NCBI GenBank assembly: GCA_003194525.1
Contig: NBIV01000200.1
Span: 1-64,000 of the forward strand
Source of the DNA: Gracilariopsis chorda
Lineage: Eukaryota; Rhodophyta; Florideophyceae; Gracilariales; Gracilariaceae
DNA: 64,000 nt
Reading direction: 5' to 3'
Both the position numbers and the translations under genes were made by a program. The notes under the pieces are model-generated. The model had not been told where the DNA came from and did no database searches. It saw only the letters and a program-made list of their open reading frames with translations. Positions 11,838-22,817 of this stretch are shown here, piece after piece (the stretch's first letter is position 1; each line of letters starts with the position of its first letter).

Positions 11838-12423
11838 GGACGCAGTATGTGTCCTACGAAGGGAAAATTATAAAGTAAAAAGCACCCTTGGACTGCAAAC
11901 GAGCACCACGCAGATTTCCACTGCCCTTTTGGACACGGGTGCAGGCCCAAACTGGGTACATCGAAATGTCTTACCGTTGGGCCGGGAGAGGATGCTGCAA
12001 GAAAAGAAGTCGCCAAGGGTGACGGACGTGTCGCGCCAACCAATGGATATCCGCGGAGTCATCCCATTATACATCCAGTTGGGTCACCTGAAGGTTAACA
12101 CCTTATTTCTTGGGTGTCCGAACCTTGGGGCAGAGGATATCCTAGGGGCGAGTTTTATTGATAGATATGTAAAAGCTATCTATCCTGGCCAGAAGAAAGT
12201 TGCATTCCATCGAGGACCTCCATTGGCCATCGTTGGAGCGCGCCCCGGACCCGAAGCCACCCCCTCAAGACCGAGGTTCCCCATGCGGACAGTATCCAGT
12301 AAGGTACGCTTGGCCAAGGAGATAGTAATACCGCCGATGATTCAAGTGGCGACCACTGCAGTGTGTGAATCCTCAGGTCTTGTGTCGTTGCAGAATCACC
12401 CCAAGCTCGTCACGAAGCATTAA
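11464..12423 (+). pseudogene. gypsy-1 aspartic protease region
   Basis: The frame from 11,464 to the TAA at 12,421 contains the protease active site ALLDTGAGPNWVHRNVLP, with the DTG triad intact at 11,932-11,940, and the second conserved block DILGASFIDRY (near 12,150). This enzyme would cut Gag-Pol during particle maturation. The frame continues in phase into the RT region after the stop. It is preserved better than gypsy-2's protease, where the glycine of the triad is changed. Confidence 0.75.
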
Positions 12424-14121
12424 TCGTTGATGGCCAATGGACCGATGAATGTTGAACCAAATAGGCCATTCGCGGTTACGATGAACAATTTCCGCGATAA
12501 ACCCACCAGGCTGGGCAAAGAGATGGTACTTTGCATTAACTTACCTGCCCCAGTGTCCTTCATGGAGGTTAAGCTCGGAAACTGGCCTTCGAGTAGCGAA
12601 CCAGTGGCCAATTAGGAGACCGAAGTTAACCTCGGTGAGGATTTCGAGCCCTGTAGGAAACAGGTCATTGACGTCCTGAAGGACTTTGCCGGAATGTGGA
12701 GTGGCAAGCTGCGACAGATAGATGCGACGAAACACCGCATCGACATCAAGGATGGAGCCACGCCACAGTACCAGCGCCGTTATATGCCAGGCCTGAAATG
12801 AAGAGAAATAGTGGCGAAAGAGATGGAGAAGATGCAGACCGCCGGAGTAATTGAACTTGTCCTACCCAATGAGGCCAAGTGGGCAAGCGTTTTTGTCCCT
12901 TTGGCCAGGAAATATGGTACCGTACGGTTTTGCATTGACTACTGTAAGCTCAAAGTAGTGACCAAACGGGACACCTATCGTATTCCGAGGATGGATGACT
13001 GGCTTGATTCCCTGGGAGAGACCCACGGTTTTACCACGTTGGACGCAAATTGCGGCTACTGGCAGGTACCAATAGACGACAGGGCTAAAGCCTTGACTAC
13101 CTTGACAACCAAGGAGGGACTGTTCTGATTCACTCGGATGCCCTTCGGACTGATGAACGCACCGGCGACCTTCCAGCGGGCAATGGACATAATACTATCC
13201 AGAGTCAAATGGAAGTTTCCCCTGGTCTACTTGGATGACTTAATCCTCTTTTTGAGGTCCGTTGGCGAACACCACTCTCATGTAAAGGCTTTCTTAGGGT
13301 TACTCTAGCAGGCCAGTGTCAATCTAAAGCTGAGGAAATGCTTTTTCATCCAGCTCTCTGTGCACTATCTTGGCCATGTTGTCTTAACTTGTAGGCTCCA
13401 GGTGGCAAAAACTACGACGGAGGCCATAAGGGATGCGAAACCCCAGAGGAACCATACGGAACTGCGATCCTTATTAGGTTTATGCAATGTGTACCGAAGT
13501 TTTGTCCCTGGTTTCGCAAAGATTGCGTCTCCGCTGAGCGAGATGCTCAAGAAAGGGACCCCTTCAGAATTTGATGACCTAACGGACGAGCACTTCAAAG
13601 CCTACCAGAGCCTCAAAGACCATTTGGTAAACCCCCCAATCTTGGCCTTGCGCAGATCAAAAGTACCATACATCCTCGATAAGGATGCTTTGGCAACCCA
13701 GGTTGGATGCACAATGTTCTAGGAGCAGGATTCATCGAAGGACTATTGATCAGTTGAATACTGGAACCGTTAGTTAACGAAGGCCGAAAGGGACTACAGC
13801 ACGTCAGAACGGGAATTCTTGGCCATTGTGTGGTCAGTTTTACACCTGCGGCCTTACTTGGAGGGTACTTGGTTTACCATTAGGACAGACCACAATGCCT
13901 TTCGATGACTTCTGAATATGAAGGACGCGTCATCCCGTTTGGCCGGCTGGAGACTCCGGTTGGCCGAATTTGAGTACGAGGTAACCTATAGGCCTGGCTT
14001 AAAGCACCAATCCACTGAGGCGTTCTCTCGTATCCTGACCGATGGCACGGATCAAACCCTAATGGATGGTGAGATTCCCACCATATAGGAAGGTCAACAG
14101 CATGCAAACGATGATCCGGAA
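12424..14121 (+). pseudogene. gypsy-1 reverse transcriptase and RNase H (multiple stops)
   Basis: All in one frame: RT blocks [57 protein letters not shown], and the catalytic YLDD at 13,228-13,239, followed by LRKCFF, YLGHVV and the connection domain to about 13,640. RNase H follows to about 14,090. In-frame stops include TGA at 13,126, TAG at 13,306 and TAG at 13,720, plus others in the RNase H part; several look like single-base changes of conserved codons. Motifs are intact but the frame is not, so it is inactive. Confidence 0.8.
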
Positions 14122-15243
14122 ATGGGTGATGTGGTAGGAGAAGTTACCACTAGCCAAGGGAATGGAAAAGAACCTAAGGTCATGTTATGCACTATTGACT
14201 GGGAGGACCTATACTTCGAATTCCACGTGGCCAAAATGGAAATAGGAGACCTCACCCCATTATCCCTCGACGAATTCCTCGCGGTCCAGAACGGTGATGA
14301 ACAGTGTGTCCAGTGGGCTAATGCAGTCGAGATCCCTGGGTCCCTGTTTGATTATGACCGTCACGAAATACTAAACCGCTGCTCTCCACTTGATGGGGCA
14401 ATACAGAGCGTTGTTCCAAAGGCCCTTCAGGCAAAAATTCTATATCTGAATCATTACCCTCGGTTGTTTGGCCACCCAGGCTAGACGAGAATGTACCAGA
14501 CCTTAAGGAGATTCTTCTATTGGCCCCTCATGGCCAATGATATAATAGATCCCACAAGAAGATGCGCAGCATGTGCCAGAACTCGGGGGACATGAGCGCT
14601 GCACCAAGGGAAGCTTAAGTTATTCCCTGCGGGAGGACCTTTGGAACTCGTTGCTATGGACATCGTAGGTTCTTTCTCTAAATCGACCCATGGGCACTCC
14701 TCCATCTTGGTTATTACCGACAGGTTTTCCAAGATCACGCGTGCTATTCCCCTACGGTCCACCACGGCAACTGATGTTGCTATGAAGTTTCTGGTCCATG
14801 GGATATACCCCTATGGTCTGCCATTATATCTGTTGGCCGAAAATGGCTCACAATTTGTCTCCAAGTTCTTTGAACATGTGTGCTCGGTCTTAGGTCCAAA
14901 AACCCTCCCGAACCCCGCCTACCACCCTCAGACCAATGAACAAGCTGAGCGATTTAATAGGACGGTGGCCTCTAGTTTGAGCCACTATGTGGCTGAGCAC
15001 CAGTTAGACTGGGACCATTACGTCCAACCTTTGGTTTATGCCTACAATAATCAAGTACATCGCTCCACAGGTACGATACCCTTTGAACGTACCCTGGTCC
15101 AGGCGCGCCTGCACTACATGGTCGTCCTACAGGATACAGGCATCCCCTACGACGTCAATGGTGGACTGACGCCAGCTCAAGCCAAAAGGTATTCGCGTAA
15201 GCGAATCGATTCTATCATGAATGCCGCCCAGACCCATTTCTAG
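14122..15243 (+). pseudogene. gypsy-1 integrase core
   Basis: Frame-consistent with the upstream Pol. It includes the zinc-binding tail (FGHPG then CAACARTRG, interrupted by stops at 14,482 and near 14,595), the core MDIVGSFSKSTHGHSSILVITDRFSK carrying the first aspartate, and AERFNR carrying the catalytic glutamate. The second catalytic aspartate is replaced: LLAENGSQF (Glu codon at 14,839) stands where gypsy-2 has LSDNGKQF. The frame ends at the TAG at 15,241. Integrase inserts element DNA into chromosomes; this copy cannot. Confidence 0.8.
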
Positions 15244-15462
15244 AAAGCGCAGAAGCCGTACAAAGTGGACTTTGATAAGGCCATCTGGTTTGTGTCACAG
15301 TTTTCTCCAGGGGACTATGTCCATTTGGACCGGCCACCCAAGGAAAAACACTAGGACGAGAACACTGCGTCCAAGCTGGTACCTCGTTTCACCGAACCAT
15401 ATAGGGTAATAAAATTCAATGGCAATACGGTTAAAATAGACCGAAACGGTCTTCAAGATATT

Positions 15463-15996
15463 GTGTCGACGGACCACGTGTCCATGGCGCCTCGGCCGTT
15501 GCTTGGACCAATGCACCACCCTACCGGTAATGCGAGTGTACCACAGGCCGTTGCGCTCACATCCCCACGCGTCCTGACGCCGCCACCATCGCCAGACACA
15601 CGCGCCGTTACCGCCGACCCTCTTGGTCCTCAGGTCAATAAAGCTGGTCCACAGGGTGCTGTTGCCGACGACCACGGTGGCCGCAAAACCTTCTCGACGG
15701 ACGACGGCTATGGAGCCTTCGAGGACATGTATTTAGCAAAAGAGGACTGCCGCGAATATGTCGTAGACCCCATCGTCTCCGCTGGACTTGACAGAAAAGG
15801 TGAGGTGCTCTACAAAGTCCCCTGGTATTGCTATGGCCCGGAGAGCCACCAGTGGGTACCGCCTGAAAGTATCCCGTCGAATTTTATTAATCGCTATTGG
15901 ACCAAAATGGGCTACACCGAGCACGATCTCCAAAAAGGGCGTATCGCTGACCACAGGTTCACTGCTAAGGTGCCCCGAAAGGCCATTGGCCAATAA
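15463..15996 (+). pseudogene. gypsy-1 C-terminal chromodomain
   Basis: The last part of gypsy-1 Pol, in the same frame. After a proline-rich linker it reads YVVDPIVSAGLDRKGEVLYK, VPWYCYGPESHQWVPPESI and NFINRYW, matching the chromodomain pattern (hydrophobic-VE-x-I-x-x-R ... YLVKWxGYxxxxxTWEP). One aromatic-cage position appears changed (VPWYCYG for V-x-W-x-GY). In chromoviruses this domain tethers integrase to modified histone tails and biases insertion to heterochromatin. The linker is much shorter than the roughly 430 residues in gypsy-2. Confidence 0.72.
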
Positions 15997-16652
15997 GATC
16001 GTGCGCGTGGCACCAGGGATCGGCAATCCGCCTCCTGGCCGCACTGCTCGCTCCGTCTTCCTCAACACGCCTGCATGGAGAACAGTGGCAACGGCAACTT
16101 CGGACCCACGAAACTGGGCTTAGGAAAGCATACCCGAAGGGTCTGTGAAGGGCAAATTGCACTTTGACCAAGGTGTATCTCTACAAAAGGCCAACCATGG
16201 GGAGCCAGCCGTTTGCCAAAGCCACCTTGCAGACGTCCTCGCTAAGCACATCGCGGCGTTACCCCACCATGGGCCACACGGAGCGTGCCCTTAAGTAGGG
16301 GGGAGGGGAGTCATGGAAATCATGGCCACAGCGATTATTTTCGCTACTTGCCACAAAGCAGCTCCGACCAATAGAACTGCGCGCGTGCCACGGCGTGCCC
16401 TTAAACGGCTTTCAACGGCACCGGCTTCACCGTCTTAGTCAGGAGGAAGTATGGCCGAACGGTAACCGCAGCGACCTCAATCTCCCGTAGTTGAACTTCA
16501 AAACAGGGTCCCAAGGGCTCTGAAGGGCGCGAATGATGGCCCAAAGTGTAAGGTTTGACCTCACAAAACACGAACAATGAGACTTGAATAAGGACGTAAG
16601 GCCTTAAGGACAAATATCAGCGCAGACATCCGAACCAGGACCCATGCAGACA

Positions 16653-16976
16653 TTATGGAAGACTGAAGGCTTTACTTAGTACGCCAACGACCAGTTGGGC
16701 CAAAGGACCAGCGGAAGAGCCGACGCGCGCACGCTTGAAGGCTGGGCTATGGGCCGACGCGGACGAGTGGGCCAGAGAATTTTCGGTGTCCGTCAGGTTC
16801 AGACCGAATCGGTTATCCAAGTCGGCCGCCACGGAAGTTGAAAGAACTTTAGCCTTCTCCTCCAGAATAGTCGCCAGTGCCTCCTTGAGCTCTTGGTTTC
16901 TCCCCACCAGTGACTCGTACCGTGATGCCCTGCGGACCCACAACTGCGCCGCACGCAACGCCTCGACGACTCCAAT
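16653..16976 (-). pseudogene. gypsy-1 antisense frame, C-terminal piece
   Basis: This minus-strand frame of about 101 codons has a predicted coiled coil (ESLVGRNQELKEALATILEE). It is interrupted exactly where gypsy-2 is inserted (16,976/16,977); on the other side the minus strand at 28,661-30,599 holds the rest. It probably formed the C-terminal end of the antisense gene described at 28,661-30,599. Function unknown. Confidence 0.45.
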
Positions 16977-17800
16977 TGAAGTGCAACGCCCTCAGGGAGG
17001 GATTCTGGGTCCTTGATCGTTTTCCCGGTATTATCGATTGTGTAGTGTGTGTATGAACTACGCCCCACAAAGGTGGGTATGGACACGTGGGACACGGTTT
17101 TGGGCCAATTGGCGGTTGGCCACAGTAGTGGATGTTGCCACGAAATGTGGAGTATTTTAGTTAATATTATTTTTTAATTTCACACCCATTTCTGGGAAGC
17201 TAGTACTTAGTGCGACGGCGCACTGCCGTCACACCAGTAAACCTTCCCCAACAAGGGACCCCAACCTAGGGAATTGGCTCTAGTTGTTGCCGCTTGCGCG
17301 CGTACTCTACTCCTCCTTGGAGGGAAACGCCGTAAACCACGGGACATCTAACCCCCTTGCCCATCTAAAGGGACCCATCACTGGGAGTATAATTTTTCCA
17401 ATTGCATTGGTGTTTCGCCCTGTATAGGGATATTGTTACCGGCATCGCCGTTTGCCCCCGTCGCTCTCGCGACTCACTCCGCCCTCTCTTCCTCCTCTTT
17501 GCCCTTCCTCTTTCCCCTTTTTAGGGTAGCACCTCCCGCTATCCGCGGCCCTCGTGTGCGCATTCGCTCACACACCCCACTTACGTGGAAACATACCTCT
17601 ACTGAGGATCACACCCCGCTCACGCAGATACCGATTCTTCGCCTTCACCTCCCTGCGCAAGTCGCGACAGGTGTCCCTGGTCTTACAAACCGGCTTCGCC
17701 GTGACACCTTTGGGAGGGCTCTACCCAAGTGCGTTCACCTTATGAGAGGAAGATCCCGAACGTCTTTCGGTGTTTTTCCCCTTTGGGGCATTGCACCACA
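16977..17800 (+). repeat. 5' LTR of gypsy-2
   Basis: Begins TGAAGTGCAACGCC and ends TTGCACCACA, so it has the TG...CA termini of LTRs. It contains a CACGTG box at 17,084-17,089, a conserved stem-loop at 17,210-17,234 (GTGCGACGGC, 5-nt loop, GCCGTCACAC; one mismatch) and a pyrimidine-rich 3' part (17,450-17,530). The same sequence recurs at 27,836 and as a solo LTR at 48,317. Confidence 0.93.
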
Positions 17801-17803
17801 AAG

Positions 17804-17819
17804 TGGTCTTCTGAATTAG
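17804..17819 (+). other. Candidate primer binding site of gypsy-2
   Basis: TGGTCTTCTGAATTAG starts three bases after the LTR end. LTR elements usually place a tRNA-complementary site beginning TGG (pairing with the tRNA CCA end) within a few bases of the 5' LTR. I cannot name the tRNA. Matching this to the genome's tRNA 3' ends would settle it. Confidence 0.35.
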
Positions 17820-17904
17820 AATCGGTTTTTGTTTCCCTCTTACGAGGTTTGTTTTCATTCACCGGAAGTTCCGTGATCGTTTCCCGTCGTAACGTTATTT
17901 TCTC

Positions 17905-19636
17905 ATGTCGAGAAATCCCTCCGATGCGGAGCCAGTGGTTACGCGTAGTCGCTCCCGCGACAACGCGGACACTCCCGAAGTTCGGTTCGTACCCCGTATC
18001 CCTATACGGACAAGTTCCAGCCGTACTGGCGCCGCTTCATTGCGGAATGATACCCCTGACCAGGAACCCCGGAACCTCCTTTTGCCCTCGTTATCACCCC
18101 CGCAGGGGAATGCAGCATCGACTCCGGCTGTTGCCGCAGTGCCCCACGCACCCCAGCCTGCTCCGGCTGTCGCGGCTTCAAGCCCCCGTGGAACGGGCAA
18201 TAACACCTCCCAGGGGACTTCCCTGGAATCCCAGGTCAGCGCTCTGTGGACCGCCCATGACACCCTTGTAGGGGAACTAAAATCCCTCCAAGAGGTGGTC
18301 TCGGCAACCCCCGTAAAGGAGGTCGCCGAGGAACTCCGTATTTTACGGTCTGACGTCAACTCCGTGTTGGAGAGTTTGGGACAACCAGCCACCTTCATCG
18401 AAGGAGTTGAAGCCCGATTTGATCGGATTGGTGCCCGCCTGGAGACGCTGGAGCAGTTCGTTCTCATGACCAAACCCTCCCCGGATGATCCGGTAAGCAA
18501 GGCATCGCACAACGACCAGCTTGCTGGGAAGAAGAAACGCCGTCATCGACGGAAACACCACCGAAAATATTCGGACTCCGATTCTTCGACATCGTCGGAC
18601 TCATCCCGAAACCATTCTGTTAGCTCGAGCTCCTCGGACTCCGACTCGGAGGACGAGAAGCGAGGCTACTCCTCCCACTCGAAGCGGTCATCGGCCACTG
18701 AAGGTGTGGTCCGAACCCGCCAGAAGGGGAGAAGACACCCCGGTCTCCGGGATTTGAAACCGACAAACCCGGGATTACCGGAAGCTTTTATCATACCGGT
18801 ACTACCGGCTCGAAGATTCGTCACTTGGACGTACGCCCCGTGGTACGGGAAAGGTGCGAGAATGCATTAAGCGAATGCAGCTCTTGCTCCGCAACCAGTA
18901 TTTTACTGGAGAGGACCCAGTCCTAGTACTGGATTTCCTATCCCGCTTTGTAGCGGAGGCCGATATCCTCGGTATGAATGAGAGACAAGCCTATTTGGCT
19001 TTACCGTATTTCTTACGGGGAGTGGCGGAGGACCAATACAACTCTGTCAGAGGATCTTCTTGTGCCTCCGAGGGAGGAGTTACTTGCTGGCCGGAGGCTG
19101 TGCAGTATCTACTGCGCTCCTACGCCACAAACACCGCTATTCAGCAGGCTATCCTCGCTTTGCGAGATACACGCCAGCGTGCTGGAGAGACCGAGACCGA
19201 TTACTCGGTGCGCCTTAACAAGGCTTTCCACAGATGTGGTAACGTGTACCCCGTTGAGGAGCGCAGTACCATGTTCATCGATGGTCTTGACCCGGCAATC
19301 CGGCGTTTAGTTACCCGTTATCGGGAGGACAAGCGGAGGATCACCTATCTCAAGCTGGTTCAACACGCTCAAGCGGAAGGGGATGCACTCCGTGCAAGAA
19401 CTCCGAACAATCGGTCTAAATCCGCCAAGGCGTTGTTGCTGGAAAGCGAAGCTTCCTCTTTCCCGCTCACTGCGGATGGGAACCCTGGACAGGGATTTTA
19501 TACCGTGCATTTAGCGCAGGGGGATGGTGTGTCGATACCCACCAGTGATTTACCGTCAAAGACGGAGATGACCCGTGATACGGGAACGGAAGACCCCGTT
19601 TTGTACTGTGGTAACAGTCGGGTTCAACCCCAATGA
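17905..19636 (+). pseudogene. gag: gypsy-2 gag (two frames)
   Basis: The ATG at 17,905 opens a 321-codon frame: a Pro/Ala/Ser-rich N-terminus, a helical segment (VSALWTAHDTLVGELKSL onward, likely coiled coil), and a basic KKKRRHRRKHHRK stretch followed by a serine/acidic run. The capsid part continues in another frame (about 18,760-19,636) with GEDPVLVLDFLSRFVAEAD, LPYFLRGVAEDQ and HRCGNVYPVEERSTMFIDGL, aligning with the gypsy-1 capsid. In gypsy-1 the two parts share one frame, so a frameshift near 18,760 in this copy is the simpler reading; a programmed shift is possible but less likely. Confidence 0.75.
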
Positions 19637-19744
19637 CTCCCGTTTTCAAACGGTCAGTCCCGTTATCAACGGCCTGGATGGACTGACACCCGCCCTGCGG
19701 TTCGCTTCTCCGATACTCGGAAAAATAATCCGCGTGTCGCGGTA

Positions 19745-20080
19745 TTGGCTCTCATTTGCCACCTGTGCTATGTCCATGGCCATACCTCACCTCAGTGTAT
19801 TTGTTCACTGAATGATATGGCCAAGGTAGTGGCAAATTATGAGGCCCTCACTCCAGAGGAGAAACGTTCCGTCCCGACGGCTTCCTATCTCCGTGCTAAA
19901 ACGGACTTTTCCCATGCCCTACCTCAGACCCCGCGTGCGCAGCAAGCTTCATACACCCCGACTCGGGAGATCACGCAACCATCCGTTGCAACTCCCGCTT
20001 ATGCAGATAGAAACCCCCGTCAACGGGATGAAGCACTCGTTGTCGAGGAAACCAACCCACTGCCGAGGGCGGAAAACTAA
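19745..20080 (+). pseudogene. gypsy-2 nucleocapsid zinc knuckle
   Basis: Same frame as the capsid piece, after stop codons. It opens with CHLCYVHGHTSPQC, a perfect C-x2-C-x4-H-x4-C zinc knuckle, the RNA-binding signature of retroelement nucleocapsids, followed by a Pro/Thr-rich tail. It would bind element RNA during packaging. In gypsy-1 the same position has lost the cysteines. Confidence 0.7.
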
Positions 20081-20097
20081 CTGAGGGAGTCTCCTCT

Positions 20098-21015
20098 TTG
20101 GGAGAGGCGTCCTCAAAAACGAGGCTGTTGGCGCCCGAGGCGTCCTCGCCTCCCTCCCCGGTGAAAGTCCTCTCGAGGAAAGACACCGCTGACGCGGACT
20201 CTGCGCACCTCGGTGTGTTGCGTCGCCCGTGGATACGGAGTAAAAATCCCCGGATTCCCGGTAGAGTCTTGGTCTTGGCCAAGCGCAACTATAAGGTCTA
20301 TGCCGACCTTGGCCTTGACCCCCAGTTTATGGCGAGGTTTCTCACTGTCCTGGATACAGTTGCAGGCCCCACCTTTGTTGTGGAATCATTGTTACCCCTG
20401 CTTGTGCGGTCTCGTATCCGCTCTGACGCGGTCCCAGACATTTCGGATGCGAACAACAATCCGTTATCAACGGTGGGCACAGTGGAACTCGTCGTGAGAC
20501 TTGGTACCTCTGTGGTGAAGTTAGACTTCATCGTATGACGTTCATTGGCACCACCAGTCATACTGAGATGGGATTACTGCGACAGATTTGTCGACGCAAT
20601 CAGGCCCCGCCTCAGGCGTGTAGAACTTGACGACGGATCGTCGGTTCCGATTGTTAGCCGCCCGCTAAAGCGGTCCTCTCGGAAACAAGTTTGGCTCCCT
20701 GCTGCGCAGGAACCACCGTCCGCGTCCCGCGAGTCCACCAAGCTCTGCGTCCCTGCCTCGGTTTCTATACCGGCTGAGTCCCAAGTCTGGGTGCAGGTAA
20801 GTTCCCGTCAACATGGTCTTCGGGTTATACAACCCCTCGCCTCGTTGTACGAGAAATCCCAGCTGGCGCTGGCTAATGGAATTGTCTCCATTTCCCCGGA
20901 TATTCGTTTCCGGATATTGGTTGCCAACCTTGGCAAACACCCCCAGTATCTGGTAAAACACCAATTAATTGGGAGTGTAACCCCCATCCTATGGGAATGC
21001 TGCCAACGAAGATGA
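20098..21015 (+). pseudogene. gypsy-2 protease region, active site altered
   Basis: Two frames in one phase (20,098-20,538 and 20,545-21,015). FLTVLDTVAGPTFVVESLLP aligns with gypsy-1 LLDTGAGPNWVHRNVLP; the glycine of the catalytic DTG triad is valine here (GTT at 20,359-20,361), which should abolish activity. The second part leads towards RT and resembles the gypsy-1 segment after its protease. A TGA near 20,536 separates the halves. Confidence 0.65.
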
Positions 21016-21155
21016 CAGCCGCCGATGTACTCGGAGTTATCACCTCTTCTGAGGAGTTCGCCCCGCCGTCCGAAGACCTCAAGTCTAAGGACGGGGAGGA
21101 AACCGCTACTTAAGCGTCGAACATACCGAGTAGCTCGGAATGGCGAACCACACCT

Positions 21156-22769
21156 GTGACAGAGGACAATGCTCCGTTGAGCAACGACCGGATTGATCCG
21201 GATAAGGCGCCTGAAGCGCTGAACTTCAGCCATGTGCCAGAGTCGCACCGTTACAAACTCCGTACCATGTTACGGGAATTCACCACAATGTGGGATGGCT
21301 CGCTTGGCGAGATTAACCCAACGGAACACCGGATCGATTTAATCCCCGGTGCGCGACCGGTTGCACAACTCCCTTACAGGGCAGGTCCGAAAGCTCGGGA
21401 AGAGGAGCAGTCCCAAGTGGACAAGATGCTCTGCACAGGTGCGATTGAGCCCCCTCAATCACCCTGGGCATCCCCAGTTGTACTGGCTTTGAAGGCCGTC
21501 AGAACCTGGAGGTTCTGTGTCGACTACCGCTGGCTCAATGCCGTGAATGTTAGGGACACGTACCCTATCCCTCGTATGGACGAGTGTATTGACTCCCTTG
21601 GAGATGCCACCGTGTTCACGTCCCTCGATGCCAATTGGGGATATTGGCAAGTACCTGTCAGACAGGAGGATCACGACAAAACCGCATTCACCTGCCACGC
21701 AGGAACGTACCGCTTCAAGCGGATGCCATTTGGGTGAACCAACGCCCCCGCCACCTTTCAGCGTGCAGTAGATATTCTACTCAACCACTCTAAGTGGCGG
21801 AGTTGTCTGGTCTACCTTGATGATATTATCATCTTCTCCAACTCGTTGGACGACCATCTCACTCACGTCCGAGACGTGCTGACCGTACTCCGCGATGCGG
21901 GAATTACCCTGAAGTTGGGGAAATGCGAGTTTTTTACAGATTCTGTGAAGTATCTGGGTCACATTATCCGTCCTGGACGGTTAGCGATCGAGAAAGCTCG
22001 AGTCAAATCCCTCGTTGACGCGAAAGAGCCCCGTACTCAAACAGAACTGCGCTCCTTTTTGGGGCTGGTCAACGTCTATCGACGGTTTATCCCGAACTTT
22101 TCGGATACCGCGGCACCCCTGAACGCGTGGTTGCGAAAGGGGAACCCGCCAAAACTGGGAACATTTACGCCCGAGCAATTGGAAGCTTTTAACTCCTTGA
22201 AGGAGGCTGTCACATCAGCACCAATCCTACATCTCCCAAAACTTGGGCTGCCATACTCCGTAGATACGGACTCGAGCGACTACCAATTCGGGTGTGCTCT
22301 TTTTCAAACCACCCCGGAGGGGGAACGACATCCAATTGGTTATTGGTCGCGCTCGCTCAATGTTCATGAGCGGAACTACTCCGTATCGGAGAAAGAGTGC
22401 CTCGCCGTCGTATGGGCGATGACCACTCTGCACTCCTACCTTATGGGAGTTCACTTCACCGTGTACACGGATCATTCCTCATTGAGGTGGTTAATGAATA
22501 TCTCCGACCCGTCGGGACGCCTCATGCACTGGAGACTCCGCCTCGCGGAATATGACTTTCAAGTCATTTATAAAAAGGGCGCGCAGAACACCCAAGCCGA
22601 TGCCTTGTCGCGGTTACCCACAAGTGGGGAAGCACTCCCAAGGGAGGATGATGAAGTCCCATGTTTCATGGCTATAGACCCGGATGATCCGAAAGGTGCC
22701 GTCAAGGCTGGGCCAGAAAACTGGGACGAGGATGCTGACTTTGACAAACTACTCGCATCGCGAGATTAA
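21156..22769 (+). pseudogene. gypsy-2 reverse transcriptase and RNase H (one TGA)
   Basis: A single phase from 21,156 to the TAA at 22,767, broken only by TGA at 21,735-21,737, in the middle of the conserved RMPFGLTNAPATFQ block where leucine is expected (one base from TTA). RT blocks include WRFCVDYRWLN, YPIPRMDECIDSL, FTSLDANWGYWQVPV and the catalytic YLDD at 21,813-21,824. RNase H keeps its acidic residues: VDTDSSDYQFG, SEKECLAVVWA and VYTDHSSLRWL, and ends QADALSRLP. Except for that stop the enzyme looks functional. It makes cDNA from element RNA. Confidence 0.88.
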
Positions 22770-22817
22770 TCTGAGAACCTGTTACCGCGAAACTTTGTAC
22801 CGGTATCACCGGAAGAA

